From the NCBI RefSeq assembly GCF_900112705.1, contig NZ_FOMR01000001.1, positions 360,945-424,944 on the forward strand: DNA of 64,000 nt, written 5' to 3'. Below are positions 34,227 through 42,247 of this stretch, piece by piece. Position 1 is the stretch's first letter. Each line of letters begins with the position of its first letter. Below the pieces are notes generated by a model that searched no databases, had not been told where the DNA came from, and was given only the letters and a program-made list of their open reading frames with translations. Source of the DNA: Lentibacillus persicus. GTDB taxonomy: Bacteria; Bacillota; Bacilli; Bacillales; Amphibacillaceae. Made by a program: the position numbers and the translations under genes.

Positions 34227-35441
34227 ATGAGTAAACCAAAAATAGTCGTTCTTGGCGCCGGTTACGCCGGGATGATGACAACGAAACGATTAGCACAAAA
34301 ATTAAGCCCTGAAGAGGCTGAGATTGTGCTCGTTAATAAGCATAACTATCACTATCAGACAACATGGCTTCATGAGGTAGCGGCAGGTACAAGAAACCAG
34401 AACCAGGCTCGCATGATGATCAGTGACGTTATTAGCCCGAGCCGTGTTAATCTGATCTACGATGAAGTCGTAGAAGTGAAAAAAGATGACAATCGTGTCG
34501 TGTTGAAAAATAGTGAAATTACATACGATTATCTTGTGATTTCGCTTGGGTTTGAGACCAACACATTCGGCATCAAAGGAATGGAAAAGAATGCATTTTC
34601 CATTACAGATATCGATTCAAGCCGCATGATTCGGGAGCATATCGAGTATCAATTTGCCAAATACAGCTCAGCTTCCAATCCAAAAGATGAAGATTTGGCA
34701 ATTCTTGTTGGCGGCGGAGGTTTCACAGGCATCGAATTTGTCGGGGAGCTGGCTGAAAAAGTGCCGGAACTGTGCAAAAAATATGATATCGACCGCAGCA
34801 AGGTCCGTATCGTGAATGTTGAAGCAATGCCGCGCATATTGCCTGGATTTAATGAAGATCTCGTCGAATATGCTAAAAAATCATTGTCAGAGCGCGGTGT
34901 GGAATTCAGAGAAGGCGGCAAAATTTCCGAGTGCAAGAAAAATAGCTTTGTTATCGGAGAAGGCGACGATATGGAAGAGATCAAAGCCGGCACAATCGTC
35001 TGGACAGGCGGTGTGACAGGCAGCTCAGTTCTTTCCAAATCCGGGTTTGAAATTACAAAAGGCAAAGTGACCGTTGATGGTGACTTGCGTGCGCCAGGCG
35101 AAGACAATATCTTCATTATCGGTGACTGTGCATGGGTTATGAATGAAGAAGAAGGTAAACCATTCCCACCAACAGCACAGGCAGCTATGCAGCATGCTGA
35201 TACATGTGCCGGTAACTTAAAAGCACTGCTGCGTCATGAACCATTGAGCAAATTTGTATTTGATGATAAAGGTACTGTGGCCTCGCTCGGCGAATCAGAC
35301 GCTATGGGTACGGTATTTGACGGCAATCTGCTTTATGGCAAGCCGGCAGTTTCAATGAAAAAAGTAATTGACAACCGCTATCTGTTCTTGCTTGGCGGAC
35401 CGAAACTTATCCTGAAAAAAGGCAAACTGCGCATGATTTAA
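34227..35441 (+). CDS. ndh: Type II NADH dehydrogenase
   Basis: A 404-residue NDH-2. It has two Rossmann sites, KIVVLGAGYAGMM (FAD) and ILVGGGGFTGIEFVGEL (NADH), plus FIIGDCAWV, a C-terminal membrane-binding region and PPTAQAAMQHA. The enzyme oxidises NADH and reduces menaquinone without pumping protons. ATG 34227 follows AAAGGTGG. No second gene is co-transcribed apart from a possible 33-residue protein 36 bases later. Confidence 0.93.
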   Translation: MSKPKIVVLGAGYAGMMTTKRLAQKLSPEEAEIVLVNKHNYHYQTTWLHEVAAGTRNQNQARMMISDVISPSRVNLIYDEVVEVKKDDNRVVLKNSEITYDYLVISLGFETNTFGIKGMEKNAFSITDIDSSRMIREHIEYQFAKYSSASNPKDEDLAILVGGGGFTGIEFVGELAEKVPELCKKYDIDRSKVRIVNVEAMPRILPGFNEDLVEYAKKSLSERGVEFREGGKISECKKNSFVIGEGDDMEEIKAGTIVWTGGVTGSSVLSKSGFEITKGKVTVDGDLRAPGEDNIFIIGDCAWVMNEEEGKPFPPTAQAAMQHADTCAGNLKALLRHEPLSKFVFDDKGTVASLGESDAMGTVFDGNLLYGKPAVSMKKVIDNRYLFLLGGPKLILKKGKLRMI

Positions 35442-35476
35442 TGCACGTGATTTAATAACTGAGGAGGGACTCGTTT

Positions 35477-35578
35477 ATGAAAAACGGAACTTTATATGTC
35501 ATTTTAGCTGCACTGGCAGCAATTGCAGGTTACACGGTGGCAACACGTGCCCTCGAAGATACAAGGGACTTCCGTTAA
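35477..35578 (+). CDS. 33-residue hydrophobic miniprotein
   Basis: A short frame with GAGGAGGG at good spacing before ATG 35477. The protein is one membrane helix (YVILAALAAIAGYTVAT) followed by RALEDTRDFR. No family was recognised. It follows ndh by 36 bases and precedes a strong terminator, so it is probably the last gene of the ndh transcript. Confidence 0.55.
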   Translation: MKNGTLYVILAALAAIAGYTVATRALEDTRDFR

Positions 35579-35600
35579 ATAAAACTCAAACTCGCACTAT

Positions 35601-35633
35601 AACAACCACCTTGCAATCAAGCGGGTGGTTGTT
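35601..35633 (+). terminator. Terminator of the ndh transcript
   Basis: AACAACCACC pairs with GGTGGTTGTT around a 13-base loop, then TATTTG. Confidence 0.85.
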
Positions 35634-35710
35634 TATTTGTGAATATGTGATATTTATCACTGGCCGTATAGTGAAAAACAGATATAGTGGCAGGAGAAGG
35701 AGGTTTTTTT

Positions 35711-35962
35711 ATGGGCATTGAATTATTTATATTGCTTGCAGTTCTTTTTATTGCGGCAATTATTGGTACGTTTATTGCATTTAAACAGGAAGAAAACAAA
35801 ATGAAAAAGTATGAAGAAGAAGGGGATACGGTAGAAGATCAGTTAAGACGCTCCCATGAATATGAATCCTCGTCGTTAAAATCAAACATTCCGCTGCAGC
35901 TGATTATCTACAGTGTAACAATCGTGATATCTCTAATCGTTTTTGCAATATACTTATTCTAA
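35711..35962 (+). CDS. Small two-helix membrane protein, unknown
   Basis: An 83-residue protein with an N-terminal helix (IELFILLAVLFIAAIIGTFI), a charged middle (KQEENKMKKYEEEGDTVED) and a C-terminal helix (LIIYSVTIVISLIVFAIYLF). I recognise no family. ATG 35711 follows AGAAGGAGG. It stands alone. Confidence 0.65.
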   Translation: MGIELFILLAVLFIAAIIGTFIAFKQEENKMKKYEEEGDTVEDQLRRSHEYESSSLKSNIPLQLIIYSVTIVISLIVFAIYLF

Positions 35963-36038
35963 GTATTTCTGGAATTTACAGTGTAAGCACTCATGTTTTT
36001 ATCCTCATATCAAATACTAAAGGACAGGAGGTGGTCAA

Positions 36039-36866
36039 TTGATAACCATTATCTTGTCTTTTTTATTATCATCAGTGCCCATGACCGTTACCGATGAGGG
36101 GCAGGTCGTTGATGAGCTGATTAAAGAGGATTTTTCCCTGCAGTTTTCAGATGAACTGCTGATTGATGACGCGAAGCTGAATTTACAAATGGACATCATT
36201 AATGAAAAAGTGAAAAAGAAACCCGTGGATGCGGCCTTGGATGAGAACGATGACATCATAAAAGAAAAGCCCGGCAGAGCATTGGATCGTGTTAAATTCC
36301 GCAAAGCTTTTTACGATTATTTTCACAATAGTACGTCTTCGTCTATAATTACATTGCCTGTGAAAAAGGTCTATCCCCGGGTCGACAGTGAACTTCTTGC
36401 AGAAATTCGTGAATATGAAATCGGCCGTTATGTGACAAGGTTTAAAACCAATAATAAAGAGCGGTCACGCAATATCGAACTGGCGGCGGAAGCAATTGAT
36501 AATCATGTAGTTTTTCCAAATGAACGATTTTCGTTTAATGAAGTTGTTGGTGAAAGGACAGAAAATAAAGGCTATAAACGAGCGCCGGTGATTGTTAAAG
36601 GGGAGCTGTCCGAGGATATTGGCGGAGGGATATGCCAGGTTTCATCAACACTTTACAATGCAGTTGATTTAAAAGGTATCGAGATAACTGACCGTTATTC
36701 GCATAGCCGAAGTGTCCCTTACGTTCCGCCGGGCCGTGACGCTGCAGTAAGCTGGAATGGCCCGGATTTGGCCTTTACAAATGTGTTTAAGCATCCAATT
36801 TTAATACGCGCTACGGCGGATAAGGGAAAAATGCAGATACGGATTCTTTCATCTGAACAGCGGTGA
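36039..36866 (+). CDS. VanW-like secreted protein
   Basis: A 275-residue protein with a short N-terminal hydrophobic segment and a VanW domain: RSRNIELAAEAIDNHVVFPN, FSFNEVVGERTENKGYKRAP and GGGICQVSSTLYNAVDL, then HSRSVPYVPPGRDAAVSW. VanW domains occur in vancomycin clusters and in spore/wall proteins such as B. subtilis YoaR; the function is unknown. The start is TTG 36039, seven bases after AGGAGGTGG. Its 3' end is followed by repeat-rich DNA. Confidence 0.88.
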   Translation: MITIILSFLLSSVPMTVTDEGQVVDELIKEDFSLQFSDELLIDDAKLNLQMDIINEKVKKKPVDAALDENDDIIKEKPGRALDRVKFRKAFYDYFHNSTSSSIITLPVKKVYPRVDSELLAEIREYEIGRYVTRFKTNNKERSRNIELAAEAIDNHVVFPNERFSFNEVVGERTENKGYKRAPVIVKGELSEDIGGGICQVSSTLYNAVDLKGIEITDRYSHSRSVPYVPPGRDAAVSWNGPDLAFTNVFKHPILIRATADKGKMQIRILSSEQR

Positions 36867-36923
36867 AAAACTTGTATAAGGCGGTTAACGCACAGATTGT
36901 TGTTAACTGCCTCGAATTGGATG

Positions 36924-37257
36924 TAAACTGCGAACCAGTGACAACATTGATTTCCGCTGCGGGCAGTCGCTTTTCGCAACCCCCCTCGTGAACCTCTGTT
37001 TACGGCAAGATGTTTCTGCTCTCCAGCACATGTTTCTGTTTTCCGGCACATGTTTCTGCTTTCGGGCACATATTTCTGCTTTCCGGCACATGTTTCTATT
37101 TTCGGGCACATACTTCTGTTTTCGGGCACATATTTCTGCTTTTGGGCACATACTTCTGTTTTCCGGCACATGTTTTTGCTTTCGGGCACATGTTTACTTT
37201 TTTCCAGGAAGCAGTCTGTCTTTTCAAGCGTGTGATCACTAGATACGTCGCAGTTTA
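36924..37257. repeat. TAAACTGCG-type element, copy a
   Basis: A 334-bp block bounded by inverted ends TAAACTGCG (36924-36932) and CGCAGTTTA (37249-37257), continuing inward as AACCAGTG on the left and TACGT on the right. It holds a 20-bp tandem array. The ends match the blocks at 45034-45578 and 54303-54842. It encodes nothing recognisable. Confidence 0.7.
37011..37190. repeat. 20-bp tandem array (nine units)
   Basis: Nine consecutive 20-base units of the type TGTTTCTGCTTTCCGGCACA vary at a few positions. There are no spacers. The period is not a multiple of three, and long open frames on both strands arise from the repeat composition. Confidence 0.9.
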
Positions 37258-37323
37258 TGGGAATTACGATATCTCACACGAAGAAAAAGGGTTTTGGAGG
37301 ACGTGGCGAACTTAGCCTTTGTT

Positions 37324-37619
37324 CCACTATATTCTGTGGAAAAAGCCCCCTGTGGAATGTAGTTTCGCTTTTCCCCGCATATAAAGATCAGTAACTTGCC
37401 AAAGAACGGCAAGCAACTGATCCTAAATGCCCGATTCTGCTCAACTAACATTCAACAAGGAAAGAACACCTTGTTGAATGTAGTTTCGCTTTTCCACTCA
37501 TGTAAGGGACAATAACCCGCCGAAAAAACGGCGGCTAATTGTCCCTAAATGCCCGATTCTGCTCAACTAGCATTCAGCGAAATGAAAACCGATTTCGCTG
37601 AATGCAGTTTCGCTTTATT
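37324..37619. repeat. Tandem structured-RNA-like repeat with covarying hairpins
   Basis: Three copies of hairpin H1 alternate with two of hairpin H2, separated by constant segments AGTTTCGCTTTTCC and ATGCCCGATTCTGCTCAAC. H1 stems: 37331-37358, 37449-37480 (12 bp perfect), 37570-37605 (14 bp perfect). H2 stems: 37386-37422 and 37506-37545, each with a three-by-three inner loop. The stem sequences differ between copies but stay complementary. It ends about 50 bases before the TPR gene. Confidence 0.75.
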
Positions 37620-37664
37620 TTACGTTGTTTTTTGGTTAGAATTTATGGGGGGAGGGATTTGGCT

Positions 37665-38780
37665 ATGGATATATTGAATTTGAATGAGCATTTTCGGGAT
37701 AACATGTCCTCTGAATATAGAGCAGAGCTTGAGGAGTTGCTTGAAGAGTTTAAACGCGGTCATTATCCGAACGTATTATCAAAATCGGCTGATTTGCGGT
37801 TGAAGGGAGATCTGGATCGTGAGCTTCGTGATAAGCTGCGGATGGTGGAGGCGATCAGCCATTCGGAAATTGGTGAAGTAAAAGCTTCGTCTGACATCAT
37901 ATCCGAGCTTTACCATGATTCAACGATTGAATGGATGCTGCTTGGTGAGTTGGCGTTTATGTGCGATTTTAAACTTGCAAGACGTATATTGAGTTCGGCT
38001 GTCAAGGAAATGGAAGAAAGCGGTGAAATGGACCGGATTAAATTGGCACGCGGTTATCTTGTCCTTGCAGAAGCTGAGGAGAATCTGGAAAAATACGTTC
38101 GTGCTATTAAATATTTTAAAAAAGGTCTAACATATTTCCAGGATAACGAAGCACCGGATCAATATATGATATTATATCTCCATTTCAAAATCGGAATGAT
38201 GTATTCCATGAAAAATGAAGCCGACGAATCGCTTCATTATTTAAATAAAGTAATCGAATTAGCCGGTGACTCGAATGAGGAACTTAAAATTAACAGTTTG
38301 GTGACAATAGCCAAAACATTTGGCAGCAAAAATGAGAATGAGAAAGCCTACCCATATTTACAGGAAGCGCTTGGCTTGCTTGAGGGGTCTTCTTTGGAGA
38401 ATAAGCTTTCGCATGCTGAGGCATTAACTGAAATGGCCTTCTATTACTTTGATCAGTCCAAGCTGGCTGAGGCTGTGCCGTATTATGAAAACGCGGTTAA
38501 CGTATATAAACGTCTCTCACACGTGTCGCATCGAAAGGTGGGCATGGTTTATATGCAATACGCCTACTGTCTCGAAAATATGGAGCAGCCGAATCTAAGA
38601 GAGGCTGGAAAAAGCTATGAAAAAGCCATCGGGAAGCTTGAGCTCACAAAAGACGGCGAATTATTGGAAAATGCGCTTGCGGATGTAATTGCATTTTTTG
38701 ATAAAACCAATGATCAGAAAACAAAACGAAAATATGAAAATAAATTTGTTGAGCTTACAAACGCAAAAAATGCAACTTGA
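37665..38780 (+). CDS. Tetratricopeptide repeat protein
   Basis: A 371-residue cytoplasmic helical protein with at least four TPR-like units in its second half (VRAIKYFKKGLTYFQ, ADESLHYLNKVIEL, KAYPYLQEALGLL, AEAVPYYENAVNVYKR, REAGKSYEKAIGKLEL). TPR domains bind proteins or peptides; the layout recalls Rap-type regulators, but I do not see a diagnostic Rap N-terminus. ATG 37665 follows GGGGGAGGG. Its stop codon overlaps the next gene's -35 box. The upstream hairpin tract may be in its leader. Confidence 0.75.
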   Translation: MDILNLNEHFRDNMSSEYRAELEELLEEFKRGHYPNVLSKSADLRLKGDLDRELRDKLRMVEAISHSEIGEVKASSDIISELYHDSTIEWMLLGELAFMCDFKLARRILSSAVKEMEESGEMDRIKLARGYLVLAEAEENLEKYVRAIKYFKKGLTYFQDNEAPDQYMILYLHFKIGMMYSMKNEADESLHYLNKVIELAGDSNEELKINSLVTIAKTFGSKNENEKAYPYLQEALGLLEGSSLENKLSHAEALTEMAFYYFDQSKLAEAVPYYENAVNVYKRLSHVSHRKVGMVYMQYAYCLENMEQPNLREAGKSYEKAIGKLELTKDGELLENALADVIAFFDKTNDQKTKRKYENKFVELTNAKNAT

Positions 38781-38834
38781 CAGGCTATTGAGTGCTACGT
38801 ATCATATTAACTGATAATGATAATCTTTATCATT
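38777..38834 (+). promoter_or_regulatory. Promoter and Fur box for siderophore uptake
   Basis: TTGACA (38777-38782) and TATCAT (38800-38805) have a 17-base spacer. Downstream GATAATGATAATCTTTATC (38813-38831) matches the 19-bp Fur box at all but one position and lies within a perfect palindrome (AATGATAA, TCT, TTATCATT). Iron-loaded Fur should repress it. Confidence 0.85.
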
Positions 38835-38947
38835 GAGTGTCTTTACCGCCCGAATTCAATTGAAGAACCGATTACATACAAACGGTCAGACACAACCAGG
38901 GCAACTGTAAGGATACAAGATGATAATTAGACAGAGGAGCGAATTAT

Positions 38948-39955
38948 ATGAAAAAAATGCTCGTTGTATTATTGGCTATGCTGCTGTTAATTCTGGCGGC
39001 TTGCAGTGGCAATGACGGCAGTAATGAAGAAAGCAATGAGGAAAGTGCAGACGAATCAACTGAAAGCGAGCGGACGATTACAATAGAGGATGCGATGGGG
39101 GAGCAGACAATCGAGGGGACACCTGAAAATATCGTGGCACTCGAGTGGTCCTACGCAGAAAACCTCCTTGCACTTGGAATCCAGCCCGCGGGTGTTGCTG
39201 ATCTGGACGGGTTTAATCAATGGGTGAACATTAGTAAGGATTTTGACGAAAGCGTTGAGGATGTTGGTACACGTCAGGAACCCAATCTGGAAGCAATCAG
39301 GCGTCAGGATCCGGATTTAATTATCGCGGTTAAGTTCCGTCACGAGCAATATTTGGATCAGCTGAGAGACATTGCGCCTGTTGTAACATTCGCGCCTTAT
39401 GGTGAAGAAGCTGTACAGGATCACTATCAGAACATGATTAATGAAATGGAAACACTCGCTGAAATCGTTGATAAACAGGAAGCGGCTGAACAGGCTGTTG
39501 CTGAGTTGGATTCATTTATCGAGGACCAAAAGCAACGGATTAAAGAGGCGGGGCTGGAAGGATCTCAATTTTTAGCCACACAGGCATTTACGGCTCAAAA
39601 CACCCCTACTTTAAGGTTATTTACCGGTAATTCTATGGTAGGGAAGATTATGAATAAGCTTGGGTTTGAAAATGTATATGAGACCGAAGAACCGGAAGTG
39701 TACGGTTATTCCGAAGTAACATTAGAGGCACTCCAAAATTTCCAGGATAATGAGGAGTTGCAATTCCTGTATATTGTTCAGGAAGATGATAATATTTTTG
39801 AGAGCGATTATGAAGGAAACCCTGCATGGGAGAATTTGAGTTTTGTACAAAACGGCAATACACATCAGCTGCCCGGTGACACATGGACATTCGGAGGTGT
39901 GCTGTCAAATCAAGTACTCACAAAGCAGCTGGTTGATGCCATGGTAAATGAGTGA
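38948..39955 (+). CDS. Iron-siderophore ABC transporter substrate-binding lipoprotein
   Basis: A 335-residue lipoprotein (lipobox LAAC near residue 19) with an acidic linker and the two-lobed FecB/FhuD fold: PENIVALEWSYAENLLALGI, VEDVGTRQEPNLEAIRRQDPDLIIAVK, and DTWTFGGVLSNQVLTKQLVD at the end. It binds an Fe(III)-siderophore outside the cell and hands it to the permease encoded next. ATG 38948 follows GAGGAG. Expression is likely Fur-controlled through the upstream box. Confidence 0.9.
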   Translation: MKKMLVVLLAMLLLILAACSGNDGSNEESNEESADESTESERTITIEDAMGEQTIEGTPENIVALEWSYAENLLALGIQPAGVADLDGFNQWVNISKDFDESVEDVGTRQEPNLEAIRRQDPDLIIAVKFRHEQYLDQLRDIAPVVTFAPYGEEAVQDHYQNMINEMETLAEIVDKQEAAEQAVAELDSFIEDQKQRIKEAGLEGSQFLATQAFTAQNTPTLRLFTGNSMVGKIMNKLGFENVYETEEPEVYGYSEVTLEALQNFQDNEELQFLYIVQEDDNIFESDYEGNPAWENLSFVQNGNTHQLPGDTWTFGGVLSNQVLTKQLVDAMVNE

Positions 39956-39960
39956 TAGTG

Positions 39961-41985
39961 ATGACGAGCAGTCTGCGAAAAGTAATTGTTGCGGTTCTTA
40001 CCTTTGGAGGTGGAACCGCGCTTTTGTTAATTTTAACATTTATACATATTAATCAAGGCAGTGTGTCCATTTCCGTCGGGACGATTATCGACGCCATCTT
40101 TGCGCCGGAAGATAAACTTGAACATCATACGGTCAGAGTATTGCGGATGCCGCGGGCTGTAATGGGAATCCTTGCTGGTGGAGCGCTGGCAGTGGCAGGG
40201 GTTGTTTTACAGACGGTAACAAAAAACCCGCTGTCATCTGCAAGTACGCTGGGTATTCATTCCGGAACCTATTTTGCTGTTGTGTTCAGCACGGTATTTT
40301 TCCCGGCTGCATTGATTGGAAATGGCATTATTGTTGCTTTTATCGGCGGTATTATAACCTTTTTGATTGTATTTACTTTGTCGGGGGGCAGCAGTGCCTC
40401 ACCTGTGCGCATGGTTCTTGCCGGAATGATTGTAACTTTTTTATTTTCATCTTTAACAAGTGTTTTGCAGATATTTTATGAAAATGAGACCGCAGGCTTA
40501 TTTTTGTGGGGCTCAGGCACGCTTGTTCAAAATGATTGGAGCGGTGTTCAATTTTCGTTGCCAATAGTAGCGCTCGGGCTTTTGGTTATTGCATTTATGG
40601 CATTTAAAATGGACACACTGACGTTGGGAGATGAAGTGGCAACAGCACTCGGGCAGAATGTAGCAGTGGTTAAATTTGTCTCTATTATTGCAGCAGTTCT
40701 GTTGACGTCCGTGACAGTCAGTGTGGTAGGGCCAATCGGCTTTGTCGGGCTTGTGGCTCCTCATATTATCAAACTGATTGGTTATCGGAAACATTGGCCG
40801 CTGATAATCGCGTCGTTTATTTGGGGAGGCAATGTTCTATTATTCGCTGACGTGCTCGCACGGATTATCGATCCTTCCTTCTCCGAACTGCCAGTCGGCG
40901 CAATAACAGCGCTTATAGGTGCACCGTGGCTTATTTACCTTGTATTGCGAATGAAACAAAATAAATACGGTGATGAAAACACCTCCGTTATCGCTGGAAA
41001 AACTTCTGTGAACTGGCCGATGATAAAAGTTATCCCGGTCCTGCTCGGAACGATTTTGGTGACTTTATTTGTCAGCTTGGCTTCTGGAAATTACGGGTTT
41101 GAACCTGTTCTATTTTGGAATGCATTTTTTGGCGATACAGATGAATTTATGCTTGGACTTATTACTGATTTAAGGCTGCCACGGGCGTTGGTTGCGCTCA
41201 TAAGCGGGATGGTTCTCGCGGTCAGTGGACTGGTTTTTCAGGGAGTACTGCGTAATCCGCTGGCTGACCCATCAGTGATCGGCATCACATCGGGCGCCGG
41301 GGTTGGTGCGCTTTTAACGATGTATGTATTTGGTGTGGCAGCTGTCTGGATCCCCGTGGGTGCTATTATCGGGGCGTGCTTGTTTTTTATATTTGTCATG
41401 CTTATGGCGATCCGTGCAAAATTTCAGCCGACCATCTTGGCGCTGTTGGGCATCGGTGTTTCGGCATTTGGTCAGGCGATTATTCAAATATTGGTTGTTC
41501 AGGCTGATATGAATGTTGCTTCAGCACTTACTTGGCTCTCAGGCACTACGTATGCTAAAGGCTGGTCGGAACTAGTCAATTATCTGATAGGACCGGTCGT
41601 TATATTGCTGCCATTATTAATTTTGCGGATTCGTGACCTTGACATATTGGCATTGGGCGATGACACAGCACAAGGGCTCGGTTTAAAAGTTATGTCAGTG
41701 AGGTTTCAACTGGCACTATTGGCCACATTGCTGGCAGCATTCAGTGTGGCAGCCGTCGGGACAATTGGTTTTGTTGGTCTAATAGCACCGCATTTATCCC
41801 GCTTGCTTGTTGGCCCTTCGAATCAAAAGCTTCTCCCGGTCACAATGCTTACCGGAGGGACGTTGCTGGTTGTTGCTGATGTTCTCAGCAGAACGCTTTT
41901 GGCACCAAACGAAATTCCATCCGGCATACTGGTCGCGATTATTGGTGCACCATATTTTCTATGGCTTATGCGAAAACGTGCATAA
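39961..41985 (+). CDS. Fused two-domain FecCD-type siderophore permease
   Basis: A 674-residue permease consisting of two fused FecCD halves of about 330 residues each, as in E. coli FhuB. Each half has the same signature: LRMPRAVMGILAGGALAVAG with GPIGFVGLVAPH in the first, and LRLPRALVALISGMVLAVSG with GTIGFVGLIAPH in the second. No ATPase gene follows, so an ATPase from elsewhere (like YusV in B. subtilis) must power it. The ATG lies five bases after the upstream stop; GTG 39952 and GTG 39958 are alternatives. Confidence 0.9.
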   Translation: MTSSLRKVIVAVLTFGGGTALLLILTFIHINQGSVSISVGTIIDAIFAPEDKLEHHTVRVLRMPRAVMGILAGGALAVAGVVLQTVTKNPLSSASTLGIHSGTYFAVVFSTVFFPAALIGNGIIVAFIGGIITFLIVFTLSGGSSASPVRMVLAGMIVTFLFSSLTSVLQIFYENETAGLFLWGSGTLVQNDWSGVQFSLPIVALGLLVIAFMAFKMDTLTLGDEVATALGQNVAVVKFVSIIAAVLLTSVTVSVVGPIGFVGLVAPHIIKLIGYRKHWPLIIASFIWGGNVLLFADVLARIIDPSFSELPVGAITALIGAPWLIYLVLRMKQNKYGDENTSVIAGKTSVNWPMIKVIPVLLGTILVTLFVSLASGNYGFEPVLFWNAFFGDTDEFMLGLITDLRLPRALVALISGMVLAVSGLVFQGVLRNPLADPSVIGITSGAGVGALLTMYVFGVAAVWIPVGAIIGACLFFIFVMLMAIRAKFQPTILALLGIGVSAFGQAIIQILVVQADMNVASALTWLSGTTYAKGWSELVNYLIGPVVILLPLLILRIRDLDILALGDDTAQGLGLKVMSVRFQLALLATLLAAFSVAAVGTIGFVGLIAPHLSRLLVGPSNQKLLPVTMLTGGTLLVVADVLSRTLLAPNEIPSGILVAIIGAPYFLWLMRKRA

Positions 41986-42027
41986 GGTAAAGGAAAGTAG
42001 CTACGACATAACTGTTGATTTCAATAA

Positions 42028-42205
42028 AAAGACGAACGATTATTAGGAAGGGATGCGGGTTACACCGCTCCGGAAATATGCTTCGCTTTCCGCGGGCGGC
42101 TGGTGAGCCAACTCGTGCCAAGGCACTTCGTTGTCTCACCTATGCCTCTTCTCCCGCTGGAGTCTACGCATATTTCCTCCGCTACCTAAGCAATCGTTCG
42201 TCTTT
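42028..42205. repeat. MITE-like repeat, copy 2 (inverted core)
   Basis: A 178-bp block with perfect 13-bp inverted ends, AAAGACGAACGAT (42028-42040) and ATCGTTCGTCTTT (42193-42205). The inner sequence is the reverse complement of the core of copy 1 (204-379). It sits between the permease and aconitase genes. Confidence 0.8.
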
Positions 42206-42247
42206 TCGTTATTTTTAAACCTTTTGTTTCAGCCTCTTGCTGTTACA

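Noticed and set aside
37011-37190. Possible CRISPR array
   Set aside because: Units are adjacent, about 20 bp, with no variable spacers, no leader and no cas genes in the window; the same holds for the arrays at 19773, 47576 and 54481.
36719-37315. Long open frames on both strands across the 20-bp array (101-156 codons)
   Set aside because: They follow directly from repeat sequence without stop codons, lack ribosome sites and appear in several frames at once.
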